From: Herbiconiux flava
Lineage (GTDB): Bacteria; Actinomycetota; Actinomycetes; Actinomycetales; Microbacteriaceae
Direction of reading: 5' to 3'
DNA length: 64,000 bases
Assembly: GCF_013409865.1 (NCBI RefSeq)
Contig: NZ_JACCBM010000001.1
Coordinates: 3,410,001-3,474,000 of the forward strand
Part shown: positions 25,261 to 33,192 of the stretch, piece by piece
Numbering within the stretch: position 1 is the stretch's first letter
Layout of the letters: every line of letters starts with the position of its first letter
The notes under the pieces: model-generated
What the model was told of the DNA's origin: nothing
What the model saw: the letters and a program-made list of their open reading frames with translations, nothing else
The model's database searches: none
Position numbers and translations under genes: made by a program

Positions 25261-25350
25261 TCAGCCGGAACGCTCGTCGGCCGGGCCGCGTCGGCCGGAA
25301 CGCTCGTCGGCCGGGGCTCGTCGGGCGGGGCGCTCGTCGGAGCGGCGTCG
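25261..25350. repeat. Three degenerate 30-bp tandem repeats
   Basis: Units at 25261-25290, 25291-25320 and 25321-25350; the first two are almost identical over a 21-bp core (25265-25285 and 25295-25315), and the third keeps CGCTCGTCGG. The period is a multiple of three and the plus frame is open into the HD gene, giving decapeptides like GRNARRPGLV if translated from a GTG at 25254. I treat it as non-coding leader sequence. Confidence 0.8.
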
Positions 25351-25433
25351 TGTTCCGGTCAGTTCTCGTGCCGAAACCGCCGTCTGCGCCGGAACGGGGG
25401 CTCGGGCATCCGTTCGACCGGCACACTGGGCGC

Positions 25434-26033
25434 ATGCATCTCGACGACCTGCCGCTGCCCGACACCCCCGCCGCTCGTGCCGCCGTCGAGGTGGCGCGGC
25501 GGTTCCACTCGCCGGCGTTCGTGAACCACGGCCTCCGCTCGTACCTCTGGGCGGCGGCCGCGGCCCGCACCGAGGGGCTGGCCGTCGACGACGAGCTGCA
25601 GTTCGTGTCGGCCGTGCTGCACGATCTCGGGCTGGAGCCGGCCTTCGACAGCCACACCCTGCCGTTCGAGGAGGCCGGTGGGCTCGTCGCCTGGGTCTTC
25701 GCCGCCGGCGCGGGATGGAGCGACCAGCGGCGCGACCGGGCGGCGGCGATCATCGTCGCCCACATGGCCGACTCGGTCGACCCGGCCGTCGACGCCGAGG
25801 GCTACCTGCTGGAGATCGCGACGGGGCTCGACATCTCGGGGGGCAACCCGGAGGCCTGGGACGAGGAGCTGCGGGCCGAGGTCCTCGCGGCGTACCCGCG
25901 GTTGACGCTGGCGGACGAATTCCTCGTCTGCCTCGCGGATCAGGCGGCGCGCAAGCCGCACTCGGCGGCGGGGGCCGCGGTCGCGTCGGGCCTGCCCGCG
26001 CGTCTGGCCGCGAACCCGCTCGACCGCCGCTGA
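25434..26033 (+). CDS. HD domain phosphohydrolase-like protein
   Basis: 199-residue cytoplasmic protein of the HD superfamily, closest in pattern to the cyanamide-hydratase-like branch: FHSPAFVNHGLRSYLWAAAA supplies the first His, LQFVSAVLHDLGLEPAF the HD doublet, and IIVAHMADSV a further His for metal binding. Length and motif order fit the family. ATG at 25434 starts right before LDDLPLPDTP; the frame is open upstream through a 30-bp tandem repeat, so a longer Arg-rich form cannot be excluded. Substrate unknown. Confidence 0.83.
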   Translation: MHLDDLPLPDTPAARAAVEVARRFHSPAFVNHGLRSYLWAAAAARTEGLAVDDELQFVSAVLHDLGLEPAFDSHTLPFEEAGGLVAWVFAAGAGWSDQRRDRAAAIIVAHMADSVDPAVDAEGYLLEIATGLDISGGNPEAWDEELRAEVLAAYPRLTLADEFLVCLADQAARKPHSAAGAAVASGLPARLAANPLDRR

Positions 26034-26040
26034 GCCGCGG

Positions 26041-26613
26041 TCAGCCGAAGAAGCGGCGGAGCGCCCGCATCACGGTGGCACGCACGCCACCGGGGCGGGA
26101 CGCGGAGGCGGCGCGGCCACCGCGGGTCGGGGCCGGTGTGCGGGTCGGGGCCGGCGTGCGGGTCTGCTTCACCGAGGTGGGGGCAGGCCAGCCGTAGCGC
26201 GCGGCGAGCGCGGCCGCGACCGCGCCGTAACGGGCCTCGTCGAGGCCGACACCGGCGCGGCGGATGCCGCCCTGCTGCAGCCGGAACACCCGCTCGAGGC
26301 GCACCCAGCTCGGCCGGCCCGCCGAGTCCCAGGGGCCGCTGCCGATCGCGACGTCCCAACGGTCGTCGTGCGGCTTCGAGGTGAGGGCGACGCCGAGCAG
26401 GGCGCCGCCCGGCGCCGTCGCGACGACGAGCACCGGGCGGTCCTTGCCGCGGCCGTCGCGCTCCTCGTAGGGCACCCAGGTCCAGACGATCTCGCCCGGG
26501 TCGGCGGCCCCGTCGGTGTGCGGGCTGTAGGCGAGGCGGATGCGCCCGACGCTCCCGGGATCGACCTCGACGGTCGCCGTCTCGCCGTACCGCCCTGCGT
26601 TCTCTTCGCTCAC
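26041..26613 (-). CDS. MazF/PemK-like protein without adjacent antitoxin
   Basis: 190-residue protein. Residues about 35-140 have the MazF/PemK pattern: DPGEIVWTWVPYEERDGRGKDRPVLVVA (the G-E-I-V-W and K-x-R-P-V-L-V motifs), then ALTSKPHDDRW and LERVFRLQQGGIRR. The C-terminus is a basic Thr/Pro repeat (TRTPAPTRTPAPTRGG) and RRFFG. MazF proteins are mRNA endoribonucleases kept inactive by an antitoxin encoded just upstream. No such small gene is visible here: the HD gene is convergent and the upstream gap (26614-26795) contains no partner. It may be a chromosomal PemK-like protein with another role. Confidence 0.72.
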   Translation of the reverse strand: MSEENAGRYGETATVEVDPGSVGRIRLAYSPHTDGAADPGEIVWTWVPYEERDGRGKDRPVLVVATAPGGALLGVALTSKPHDDRWDVAIGSGPWDSAGRPSWVRLERVFRLQQGGIRRAGVGLDEARYGAVAAALAARYGWPAPTSVKQTRTPAPTRTPAPTRGGRAASASRPGGVRATVMRALRRFFG

Positions 26614-26795
26614 GCCGCGACCCTACACCGAAGCTCTCGGCACCCCATCCGACCGAGGCCGGCGGCGAGTACGGGTCGTTCACGCCGGTGAACGATTCAC
26701 GAACCGCCGGGCCCGGATGCCGCCGCCGCCCTGCCCCAGCGGTTGAATGGCCGAGCCGCCGCGCCTCGGCGGCCCGTTCCGACGCCCGAGGACCC

Positions 26796-28139
26796 ATGAA
26801 CCGCTCCCCCCGCTCAGCCCGCCGCCGCGCATCCGCTCGCCTGCCGCTCGCCCTCACGGTGCTGCTCACCCTCGCCCTGACCGTGGCCGCCACGATCACG
26901 GGGGCGCCGCGACCGGCGTTCGCCGACGACTACCCGAGCTGGGACGACGTGCTCGCGGCCCGCGCCTCGGAGAGCGCGAAGCAGGACGAGATCTCGCGCA
27001 TCCAGGGCATCATCGCCGATCTGCAGGAGAAGGCGCGGGCCGCCCAGGCGCTCGTGAACCAGCGGAGCGACGAGAACGACGCCGCCGAGGCCGCCCTCGC
27101 CTCGGGCCAGGCCAAGGCCGACGCCCTCGCCACCAGTGCCGCGGCCGCCGCGACCAAGGCCGAGGAGTCGAAGAAGCGGGCGGCGATGATCGCGGCCCAG
27201 TTCGTGCGCACCGGCGGCAGCGACGTGACGTCGATGCTGCTGACGAGCTCGTCGCAGGACGCCGACCAGCTGCTCGCCCAGCTCAGCTCGGCCAGCCAGC
27301 TCACGCAGGCGGTCAACGCGGTCTACACGGCCGCGCAGCAGGACGCGAACACCTCGACGACGCTGAGCGCGCAGGCCGAGGTCGCGAAGCAGGAGCTGAC
27401 CGGTCTCGCGCAGGCGGCCGAGGACGCACTGCGGGAGGCGGCCGCCGCCCAGCAGGCCATGGTCGCCGCGCTGCAGGAACAGAACGCGCACCAGAGCGAG
27501 CTGCAGGCGCAGCTGACGAGCCTGCAGAGCGACGTCGCCACCACGGAGCAGCAGTACCAGGACGGTGTGGCCGCCCGGGCCGCCGCGGCAGCCGCCGCGG
27601 CCGCTGCCGCAGCCGCCGCCGCGCACCAGGGCGGCGCCGTGATCGGCCCCGTCTCGGGCGACGCGCAGGCGCTCGCGCAGGAGCTGATGGGCTACGTCGC
27701 CGCCGGGCAGTTCCACGGCTCGAGCCCCGACCACATCTTCGAGATCGCCTGGATCGCCCAGGGCCAGGACGTCGAGAACTGCGGCATCGACGTCGTCATC
27801 CTGCAGGCCATGGTGGCGGCGGTGCGCGCGTTCGGCAGCGCCGGGGTGAGCGACATCAGCCGGCGCTGCACCGGTCAGATCGAGGGGGCGGGCACGGCAT
27901 CCGCTCATTACAAGCAGGGCGGCGGTCACGCGGTCGACTTCACCTCGGTGGGCGGCATGCCGACCCTCGGCGCGAACGACGCCTCGCTGGCCCTGATCGC
28001 GGTGCTCGACCCGATCATGCCGAACGGCTCGCGCGTCGGGCAGTCGAACTGCCGCTACGCCGCGGGCAACGAGCCGTCGTTCATCAACTTCACCGACTTC
28101 GCCGACACCTGCAACCACCTGCACATCGACGACTTCTGA
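26796..28139 (+). CDS. Secreted coiled-coil protein with C-terminal globular domain
   Basis: 447-residue exported protein. The signal peptide ends near AFADDYPSWDD. Residues about 50-270 are a long coiled coil (ISRIQGIIADLQEKARAAQA, ALREAAAAQQAMVAALQEQ), like the helical hairpin of NlpC/P60 and FtsEX-dependent hydrolases. A run of 14 consecutive Ala-type residues marks the hinge. Instead of NlpC/P60, the C-terminus (about 300-447) has a globular domain with SAHYKQGGGHAVDFTSVGG and CNHLHIDDF; the His/Asp placement recalls zinc D,D-peptidases of the M15/VanY-like fold, although I cannot confirm this. Four Cys could form disulfides. Confidence 0.78.
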   Translation: MNRSPRSARRRASARLPLALTVLLTLALTVAATITGAPRPAFADDYPSWDDVLAARASESAKQDEISRIQGIIADLQEKARAAQALVNQRSDENDAAEAALASGQAKADALATSAAAAATKAEESKKRAAMIAAQFVRTGGSDVTSMLLTSSSQDADQLLAQLSSASQLTQAVNAVYTAAQQDANTSTTLSAQAEVAKQELTGLAQAAEDALREAAAAQQAMVAALQEQNAHQSELQAQLTSLQSDVATTEQQYQDGVAARAAAAAAAAAAAAAAAHQGGAVIGPVSGDAQALAQELMGYVAAGQFHGSSPDHIFEIAWIAQGQDVENCGIDVVILQAMVAAVRAFGSAGVSDISRRCTGQIEGAGTASAHYKQGGGHAVDFTSVGGMPTLGANDASLALIAVLDPIMPNGSRVGQSNCRYAAGNEPSFINFTDFADTCNHLHIDDF

Positions 28140-28195
28140 TCCGCCGCATTACTCGCCCCGGATGTTCATGTCAACGGGTGCACGCACGGTTCTCT

Positions 28196-28229
28196 AATTG
28201 CTAGAGTGACTAACTAGTTGCACATCTAG
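28196..28229 (+). promoter_or_regulatory. AT-rich promoter with extended -10 and three CTAG sites
   Basis: TGCTAGAGT at 28199-28207 resembles an extended -10. Three CTAG tetramers occur at 28201, 28214 and 28226, about 12-13 bp apart; the middle one sits in the palindrome AACTAGTT. CTAG is rare in most bacterial genomes, so regular spacing in front of a small gene suggests an operator. Confidence 0.45.
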
Positions 28230-28246
28230 CTTTCCGAGGAGACACC

Positions 28247-28408
28247 ATGAACGAGACCACCGCCACCGCCGGCATCGACAACGTCCTTCCCTTCGTGCGC
28301 CCCGAGCAGCTCGTGCACCCCGACCTCGTCGGCTACGTCAAGCGCCGCTTCAGCTTCCTCGACCCCGAGCACGCCGCTCGCTTCGACGACGCGCCCGACG
28401 CAGCCTGA
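28247..28408 (+). CDS. Small protein of 53 residues, unknown
   Basis: ATG at 28247 is preceded by a good CCGAGGAG ribosome binding site and an AT-rich promoter. The protein reads MNETTATAGIDNVLPFVRPE, continues QLVHPDLVGYVKRRFSFLDP and ends EHAARFDDAPDAA. It is hydrophilic, has no Cys and no signal peptide, and contains a predicted helical YVKRRFSFL core. Codon third positions are almost all G/C, as in real genes here. The next gene in the same direction starts 60 bp downstream. Function unknown; it does not look like a ribosomal or toxin peptide I know. Confidence 0.65.
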   Translation: MNETTATAGIDNVLPFVRPEQLVHPDLVGYVKRRFSFLDPEHAARFDDAPDAA

Positions 28409-28428
28409 CGCGCGGCACCCGCCCGCCG

Positions 28429-28451
28429 CTGCCTGCCTGCCTGCCTGCCTG
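28429..28451. repeat. Tetranucleotide CTGC microsatellite
   Basis: Five perfect CTGC copies plus CTG, lying between the 53-residue gene and the next small gene (start 28469). Slippage would change the spacing between them. Confidence 0.9.
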
Positions 28452-28468
28452 ATCCTCGACACCGCCTA

Positions 28469-28765
28469 ATGCCCGACGCCCTTCGCCGCCCGATGTTCGA
28501 CCCGGCACTCGCCGACGTCGCCGTCGTGGTGCGCGTCGACGGCCGCTGGCGCCTCGACGTGCTCCACCTCACGGGCGACGTGCTGGCATCCACCCCGCTG
28601 CACGTCGACGGGGCCATCCAGCCGCGGGTGCTCGCCCTAGTCACGAACCTGCTGGCCCGCTGGAACATCACGGCGTCGCCCTCCTGGGACGGCCACCACG
28701 GCACCTGGTCGACGCTCCTCACCCCGGCGCCCTCCCCCGACCGCCTCCGCACCCCCGCCCTCTGA
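28469..28765 (+). CDS. Hypothetical protein of 98 residues
   Basis: Small protein of unknown function: DVAVVVRVDGRWRLDVLHLTGDVLASTPLHV suggests a beta-hairpin-rich domain, followed by helix RVLALVTNLLARWN and a Pro-rich end. No signal peptide, membrane helix or known motif. ATG at 28469 has no clear Shine-Dalgarno sequence. It follows the 53-residue gene in the same direction across a CTGC microsatellite, so co-transcription is likely. Codon use is typical of the genome. It might be a start-site artefact, but the opposite-strand frames look less gene-like. Confidence 0.55.
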   Translation: MPDALRRPMFDPALADVAVVVRVDGRWRLDVLHLTGDVLASTPLHVDGAIQPRVLALVTNLLARWNITASPSWDGHHGTWSTLLTPAPSPDRLRTPAL

Positions 28766-28975
28766 CCCGCTGACCCGCTGCCTCGTTGCGCGGGGCTCGA
28801 CGCGAGAGTCCGCACGGATCCTTCCCGCCGGGGATGGTCTCGTGCAGCTGGACGGGTGCAGCTGCGAGGATGCGGTAGCGTAGTAGCAGAGGGAAAAATC
28901 CCGTCGGGCCCCGCCCGGCGGAAACGCACAAGCGTCTCGTGGGAGTCGCCACTTCTTCATCGAAGGAGTGTGCCC

Positions 28976-30454
28976 ATGTACGACCCCACGACCTCGTCGG
29001 CCGAAGCGGTCCCACCGGCCCCACCGCAGCGTCTTCGCGACGCGTGGATTCCTCTGGCCGGCCTCTCGGCGGTTTTCCTGTTCGAGATGCTCGACAACTC
29101 CGTCTTGAACGTCGCGCTTCCGACCATCGGGCGCGAGCTGACGGCGTCCACCGCGTCGCTGCAATGGATCTCCGGCGCGTACTCGGTCGCGTTCGGTGGC
29201 CTGATGCTGCTGTTCGGCGCGGTCGCGGACCGTGTCGGCCGGCGTCGGGTGATGCTCGTCGGCCTGACGCTTCTCGCGGTCGCGAGCATCCTGACCCTGT
29301 TCGTCACCTCGGTGGAACAGCTGATCGCCGTGCGGGCTCTGATGGGGGTCGCCGCGGCGATGACGACGCCGGGATCGATGGCGTTGGCGTTCCGCCTGTT
29401 CGACGCGGACGATCTGCGCGTGCGCGCCCTGACGGTCATCTCGACCGCGGGGCTGGTCGGCCTGGCCGTCGGGCCCACCATCGGCGGGTTCGTGCTCGCA
29501 GTGGCACCGTGGCAGGTGCTCATCGTCGCCAACGCGCCCATCGCGGTGATCGCCTTCCTCGGGATCCGCGCCGGGATCGCCCCCGATCGCCGAACCGAGC
29601 TCCACCGCGACCCCGTCGACGTGATCGGCGCCGTGCTGGGTACGGCGACCGTCGTCGGGGTCCTCCTCACACCGACCCTGTTCGTCGCCGGCACCGACGT
29701 CGCTCCGGCCTGGGGCGCTGCGGCAGTCACCGGGGCCGCAGCGGTCGGCTTCGTAGCCCGAGAGCGCACCGCGCGCCACCCGCTGCTGGATCTCGATCTC
29801 GTCGCACAACCGCTGGTCGCCAGCGGTCTGGCCTACAAGGCGGCGGCCGGCCTCGCGATGGCCGGGCTGTCGTACCTGGTCACGCTGCAGCTGCAGTTCG
29901 CGTGGGGGTGGCCGCCGGCCCTCGCCGCCGTCGGCACGCTGCCGCAGGTCGTGGTGCTCCTCGCGAGTGGCCGCTTCGTCGGTCCGTTCGTGAAACGCAC
30001 GGGCCTCGATCGAGCGGCCTGGATGAGCGCTGCCGCCGTGGTCACCGGTCTCGCCGTGTTCGCGCTCCTCGGCCGATTCGGCTACCCCTGGGTGCTGGTC
30101 GCCCTCGTGCTCGTCGCCGCCGGGATGCGGGTGGTCGGCGTCGTCGCCGGAAACAACGTGCTCCGCGGCCTCCCCGGGGACCGCACCTCCATCGGGGCAG
30201 CCCTGGTCGACACGGCGAGCGAGATCGCGACCGCCGTCGGGATCGCCGCGACCGGCACGATCCTCGCCGCTCTCGTCGGCGGCAGCATCGCGACGACGGC
30301 CTTCACGTCGGATCAGCTCGCGTCCTTCCAGCAGGCGATCCTCATCGCGGGCCTGGCCATCACCGCCCTCGCGGCCGCCCTCGTCTGCCTCGGCATCCAC
30401 CGTTCGCGCCGCACCCTCGCCCAGCCCACCACCCAGGAGCCCTCCCATGTCTGA
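28976..30454 (+). CDS. MFS transporter, DHA2-like drug exporter
   Basis: 492-residue membrane exporter with about fourteen helices, the DHA2 number. Motif A appears as GAVADRVGRRRVM after helix 2, and FEMLDNSVLNVALPTIGREL (the D1-type motif) in helix 1 is characteristic of this group; LAVGPTIGGFVLA corresponds to motif C of drug/proton antiporters. ATG at 28976 is preceded by GAAGGAG. The gene ends inside the start of the esterase gene (8-bp overlap), so the two are co-translated, suggesting that an ester-containing compound is both exported and hydrolysed. The WYL regulator downstream could control it. Confidence 0.88.
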   Translation: MYDPTTSSAEAVPPAPPQRLRDAWIPLAGLSAVFLFEMLDNSVLNVALPTIGRELTASTASLQWISGAYSVAFGGLMLLFGAVADRVGRRRVMLVGLTLLAVASILTLFVTSVEQLIAVRALMGVAAAMTTPGSMALAFRLFDADDLRVRALTVISTAGLVGLAVGPTIGGFVLAVAPWQVLIVANAPIAVIAFLGIRAGIAPDRRTELHRDPVDVIGAVLGTATVVGVLLTPTLFVAGTDVAPAWGAAAVTGAAAVGFVARERTARHPLLDLDLVAQPLVASGLAYKAAAGLAMAGLSYLVTLQLQFAWGWPPALAAVGTLPQVVVLLASGRFVGPFVKRTGLDRAAWMSAAAVVTGLAVFALLGRFGYPWVLVALVLVAAGMRVVGVVAGNNVLRGLPGDRTSIGAALVDTASEIATAVGIAATGTILAALVGGSIATTAFTSDQLASFQQAILIAGLAITALAAALVCLGIHRSRRTLAQPTTQEPSHV

Positions 30455-31427
30455 CCCCATGCCCCGCCCTCCCTTCGATCCCGAACTCAGCACCTTCCTC
30501 ACCGCCCTCGAGGCACGCGGGCAGTTCACCCTGACCACCGAGATGCTGCCCCGGATGCGCGGACTCGACATCACCGAAGAAGCCCTCGACGAGCGGCTGC
30601 TGTCCCGCGGGTACGAGCGGCGAACACTCACCGTGCCCGGCCACCTCGGGGATCCGATCACCCTCGCGGTCATCCAGCGGATCGGCCGCACTGGAGCCAC
30701 GAGCGCGGTGTACACGATCCACGGCGGCGGGATGATGTTCGGCCACCACCTCGGCAACCTCGACTCCTACGACGACTGGCTGCTGAACGACCACGACGTC
30801 GTGCTCATCAGCATCGACTACCGGCTCGCCCCCGAACACCCCGACCCGTACCCGGTCGAGGACTGCTACGCCGGACTCGTCTGGGTGCACGCCCACGCCG
30901 ACGAACTCGGCATCGACCCCGAGCGCATCGTGATCGCCGGGCAGAGCGCCGGCGCCGGGCTCGCCGCCGGCACCGCGCTGCTCGCTCGCGACCGGAAGGG
31001 GCCGGCGCTCCTGGCGCAGATCCTGGTCTCGCCCATGCTCGACGACCGCGACTCCACCGTGTCGACGAGGCAGATCGACGGTGTCGGGGTCGCGGATCGG
31101 CAGATGACCCGCTTCGGCTGGGACGCCTACCTCGGCTCCCGCCGCGGCGGCGAGGACGTCTCCGTCTACGCCGCTTCGGCGCGGGCGACCGACCTCTCCG
31201 GACTCCCGCGCACCTACATCGACTGCGGCAGCGCCGAGGTCTTCCGCGACGAGACGGTCGCCTACGCCAGCGGCCTGTGGGCTGCCGGTGGTGACGCGGA
31301 GCTGCACGTGTGGCCGGGCGCGTTCCACGGCTTCACGAGCATGATGCCGGCCGCTGCCCTCTCGCTGTGCGCCACCGCGGCTCTGGCCGACTGGACCCGG
31401 CGACTTCTCGATCCGGGTGCCCGCTGA
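30447..31427 (+). CDS. Alpha/beta hydrolase, hormone-sensitive-lipase family esterase
   Basis: 326-residue cytoplasmic esterase. Motifs of the HSL (bacterial family IV) group are intact: oxyanion HGGG in YTIHGGGMMFG, nucleophile Ser in GQSAGAG (GxSxG), acid Asp/Glu region in IDCGSAEVFRDE and His in WPGAFHGF. DYRLAPEHPDPYP is a family hallmark. ATG at 30447 overlaps the end of the MFS exporter gene by 8 bp. A role in detoxifying the exporter's substrate, for example by ester cleavage, is inferred from coupling only. Confidence 0.9.
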   Translation: MSDPMPRPPFDPELSTFLTALEARGQFTLTTEMLPRMRGLDITEEALDERLLSRGYERRTLTVPGHLGDPITLAVIQRIGRTGATSAVYTIHGGGMMFGHHLGNLDSYDDWLLNDHDVVLISIDYRLAPEHPDPYPVEDCYAGLVWVHAHADELGIDPERIVIAGQSAGAGLAAGTALLARDRKGPALLAQILVSPMLDDRDSTVSTRQIDGVGVADRQMTRFGWDAYLGSRRGGEDVSVYAASARATDLSGLPRTYIDCGSAEVFRDETVAYASGLWAAGGDAELHVWPGAFHGFTSMMPAAALSLCATAALADWTRRLLDPGAR

Positions 31428-31464
31428 GGAATCCCTCCGCGGGCGCATCGAGGGCCCCGTCCGA

Positions 31465-31839
31465 TCAGGTCGCAGGGCGGGAGAAGAGGTTGACGAGGTT
31501 GCCGTCGGGGTCCCGGAAGAGAGTGGATCTGTTGCCCCAGGGCATGGTCGTCGGCGGCAGGGTGACATCGTCGAGGACGTCGCGGAGGCGTTCGAATTCG
31601 GCATCGACGTCGTCGACGAGGAACTCGATGATGATCGAGTCGTTGCTGGCCGGCTTCGGCGCGTGGTCGCCGAGCATGGCGACCGTCGCCGTGCTCGCGA
31701 TGGCCACCGTGCCCGTGGTCGTGCGCAGTTCTGCGAACACGGGAGCCGGCCGCGTGGCCGTGATCCCGGTCACCGCCTCGTAGAAGCGGGCGAGGCGGTC
31801 GACGTCGTGGGTGATGATGCGGATCGATGCGAGTTCCAT
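31465..31839 (-). CDS. VOC (glyoxalase/bleomycin-resistance) family protein
   Basis: 124-residue single-domain VOC protein. ELASIRIITHDVDRLARFYEAVTG opens the fold, SIIIEFLVDDVDAEFERL forms the middle strand-helix, and NRSTLFRDPDGNLVNLFSRP is the usual C-terminal metal-side motif. It would act as a dimer. The candidate metal ligands (His10, Glu) are only partly visible, so enzyme versus binding protein cannot be decided. It is downstream of the WYL regulator on the same strand (77 bp) and convergent with the esterase gene. Confidence 0.85.
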   Translation of the reverse strand: MELASIRIITHDVDRLARFYEAVTGITATRPAPVFAELRTTTGTVAIASTATVAMLGDHAPKPASNDSIIIEFLVDDVDAEFERLRDVLDDVTLPPTTMPWGNRSTLFRDPDGNLVNLFSRPAT

Positions 31840-31915
31840 GGTGTCCTTCCAGCCGCGCCATCCGGCCCGGCGTGATCATCCTGGGCGACCCGGGCGACAC
31901 CGTCGTGTCGGTGTT

Positions 31916-32623
31916 TCAGGAGATGGTCGAGTCCGGACCCACCGCTCGCAGCCGTCCTTCGACGATGCCGAGATCCTCCGCCCGGAGCGGCCGACGCGGC
32001 GCACGCTCGATCAGCGGCTCGGCCCGCACGATCCGGTCGCCGCGGAACGCGCGGAGACCGTCCCTGAGCCGGCACCATCCGATCAGGTACCAGCTGTCGC
32101 CCTTGCCGACGAACCCCATCGGTTCGACGTCCCGCTCGGTCGAGCCACCGTCACGGTCGGTGTACGAGATCCGCAGAACCTGTCCGGTCCGCAGGGCTGC
32201 GGCGAGACCGGGTGGCGCTCCGGTCGGCTTCTCGTCGCCGAGCAGGTGGATGCGGGCAGCCAGCTCCGCCGTCTCCGTCAGCCTGTGATCGTCCGTGACG
32301 GCGACGACCTTGCGGAGAGCCGACGCCGCCGAATCCCGGAACGGGCTCGTCGCCAGCGCACCGAGGGCGATCATCACGGCGAGAGCTTCGTCGACCGTGA
32401 ACCCGAGTGGGGCGAGGGTATGGGTCGTGTCCAGGCAGTATCCGCCCGTGCGGCCGGGTTCGGCCCAGATCGGCACGCCGCCCTGTTGCAGCGCCGACAG
32501 GTCCCGTTCGATGGTTCGCGAACTGACGCCGAAACGGTCGGCGAGCCACCGAGCACTTCGAGGTCGTGGCGCCACGGCCCGCAGCTCCTCCACGAGCGCG
32601 TAGAGCCGGTCGGTGCGAGTCAC
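31916..32623 (-). CDS. WYL-domain (YafY/DeoR-like) transcriptional regulator
   Basis: 235-residue regulator. An N-terminal HTH_11 winged helix (RTDRLYALVEELRA, ARWLADRFGVSSRTIERDLSALQ) is followed by a WYL ligand-binding domain with VLRISYTDRDGGSTERDVEPMG, DSWYLIGWCRLRDGLRAFRGDRI. It is transcribed toward the VOC gene and downstream of the GNAT gene on the same strand. WYL regulators of this size commonly control neighbouring small enzymes; the VOC and the MFS/esterase genes are candidates. No operator was identified. Confidence 0.9.
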   Translation of the reverse strand: MTRTDRLYALVEELRAVAPRPRSARWLADRFGVSSRTIERDLSALQQGGVPIWAEPGRTGGYCLDTTHTLAPLGFTVDEALAVMIALGALATSPFRDSAASALRKVVAVTDDHRLTETAELAARIHLLGDEKPTGAPPGLAAALRTGQVLRISYTDRDGGSTERDVEPMGFVGKGDSWYLIGWCRLRDGLRAFRGDRIVRAEPLIERAPRRPLRAEDLGIVEGRLRAVGPDSTIS

Positions 32624-32640
32624 CCCTCGACCTTAACCAT

Positions 32641-33183
32641 CTAGGGGGTCAGGATGCGCTGGAAGAGCATGTGGTCCTGCCAGCGCCCCGCGATGCGGAG
32701 GTACTGCGGCGCGAGCCCGAAGCGGGTGAAGCCGCAGCGCTCCAGCACCGACTGCGACGAGCGGTTGTGCACGAGGGTGCCGGCCTGGATCCGGTGGAGC
32801 CCGAGCTCGTCACGCGCCAGGTCGGCGGTCGCTCCGACGGCGGCCGTCATCAGGCCCCGGCCGGCGAAGCGGGCGTCGATCCAGTACCCCAGGTTCGCGC
32901 TCAGGAACGGGCCGCGCACGACACCCGAGAGATTCACCCGGCCCACGATGCGCGACCCCTCCACGAGCACCAACGGCACTCCCGTCCCCGTCTCCTGCTC
33001 GTGCAGCACCCGCTCGATCTCGGACTCCTGTCCCGCGCGGGTGAAGAAGGCCTCGGTTCGTGTCGGATCCCACGGCGCCAGGTGGTCGCGGTTGTCGCGG
33101 TAGGCGTCGGCCAGGGCCGTCGCGTCGCCGATCGACAGGGGTCTGAGGATCACTCCCCCGCCCAGGTGCATGTCAGAGGTCAC
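32641..33183 (-). CDS. GNAT N-acetyltransferase, RimJ/RimL-like
   Basis: 180-residue acetyltransferase. The RimJ-type order is clear: VILRPLSIGDATALADAY at the N-terminus, LVEGSRIVGRVNLSGV, ANLGYWIDARFAGRGLMTAAV (acetyl-CoA-binding motif A, with RGLM in place of Q/RxxGxG/A) and AGTLVHNRSSQSVLERCGF (motif B, Asn plus C-terminal strand). Likely acetylates a protein N-terminus or an amine; the substrate cannot be told. It sits between the WYL regulator and the LacI regulator on the same strand. Confidence 0.9.
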   Translation of the reverse strand: MTSDMHLGGGVILRPLSIGDATALADAYRDNRDHLAPWDPTRTEAFFTRAGQESEIERVLHEQETGTGVPLVLVEGSRIVGRVNLSGVVRGPFLSANLGYWIDARFAGRGLMTAAVGATADLARDELGLHRIQAGTLVHNRSSQSVLERCGFTRFGLAPQYLRIAGRWQDHMLFQRILTP

Positions 33184-33192
33184 CCCGAGACC

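Noticed and set aside
28226..28462. 78-codon frame on the minus strand
   Set aside because: It is the complement of the 53-residue gene, which has the ribosome binding site and promoter. The minus frame has neither.
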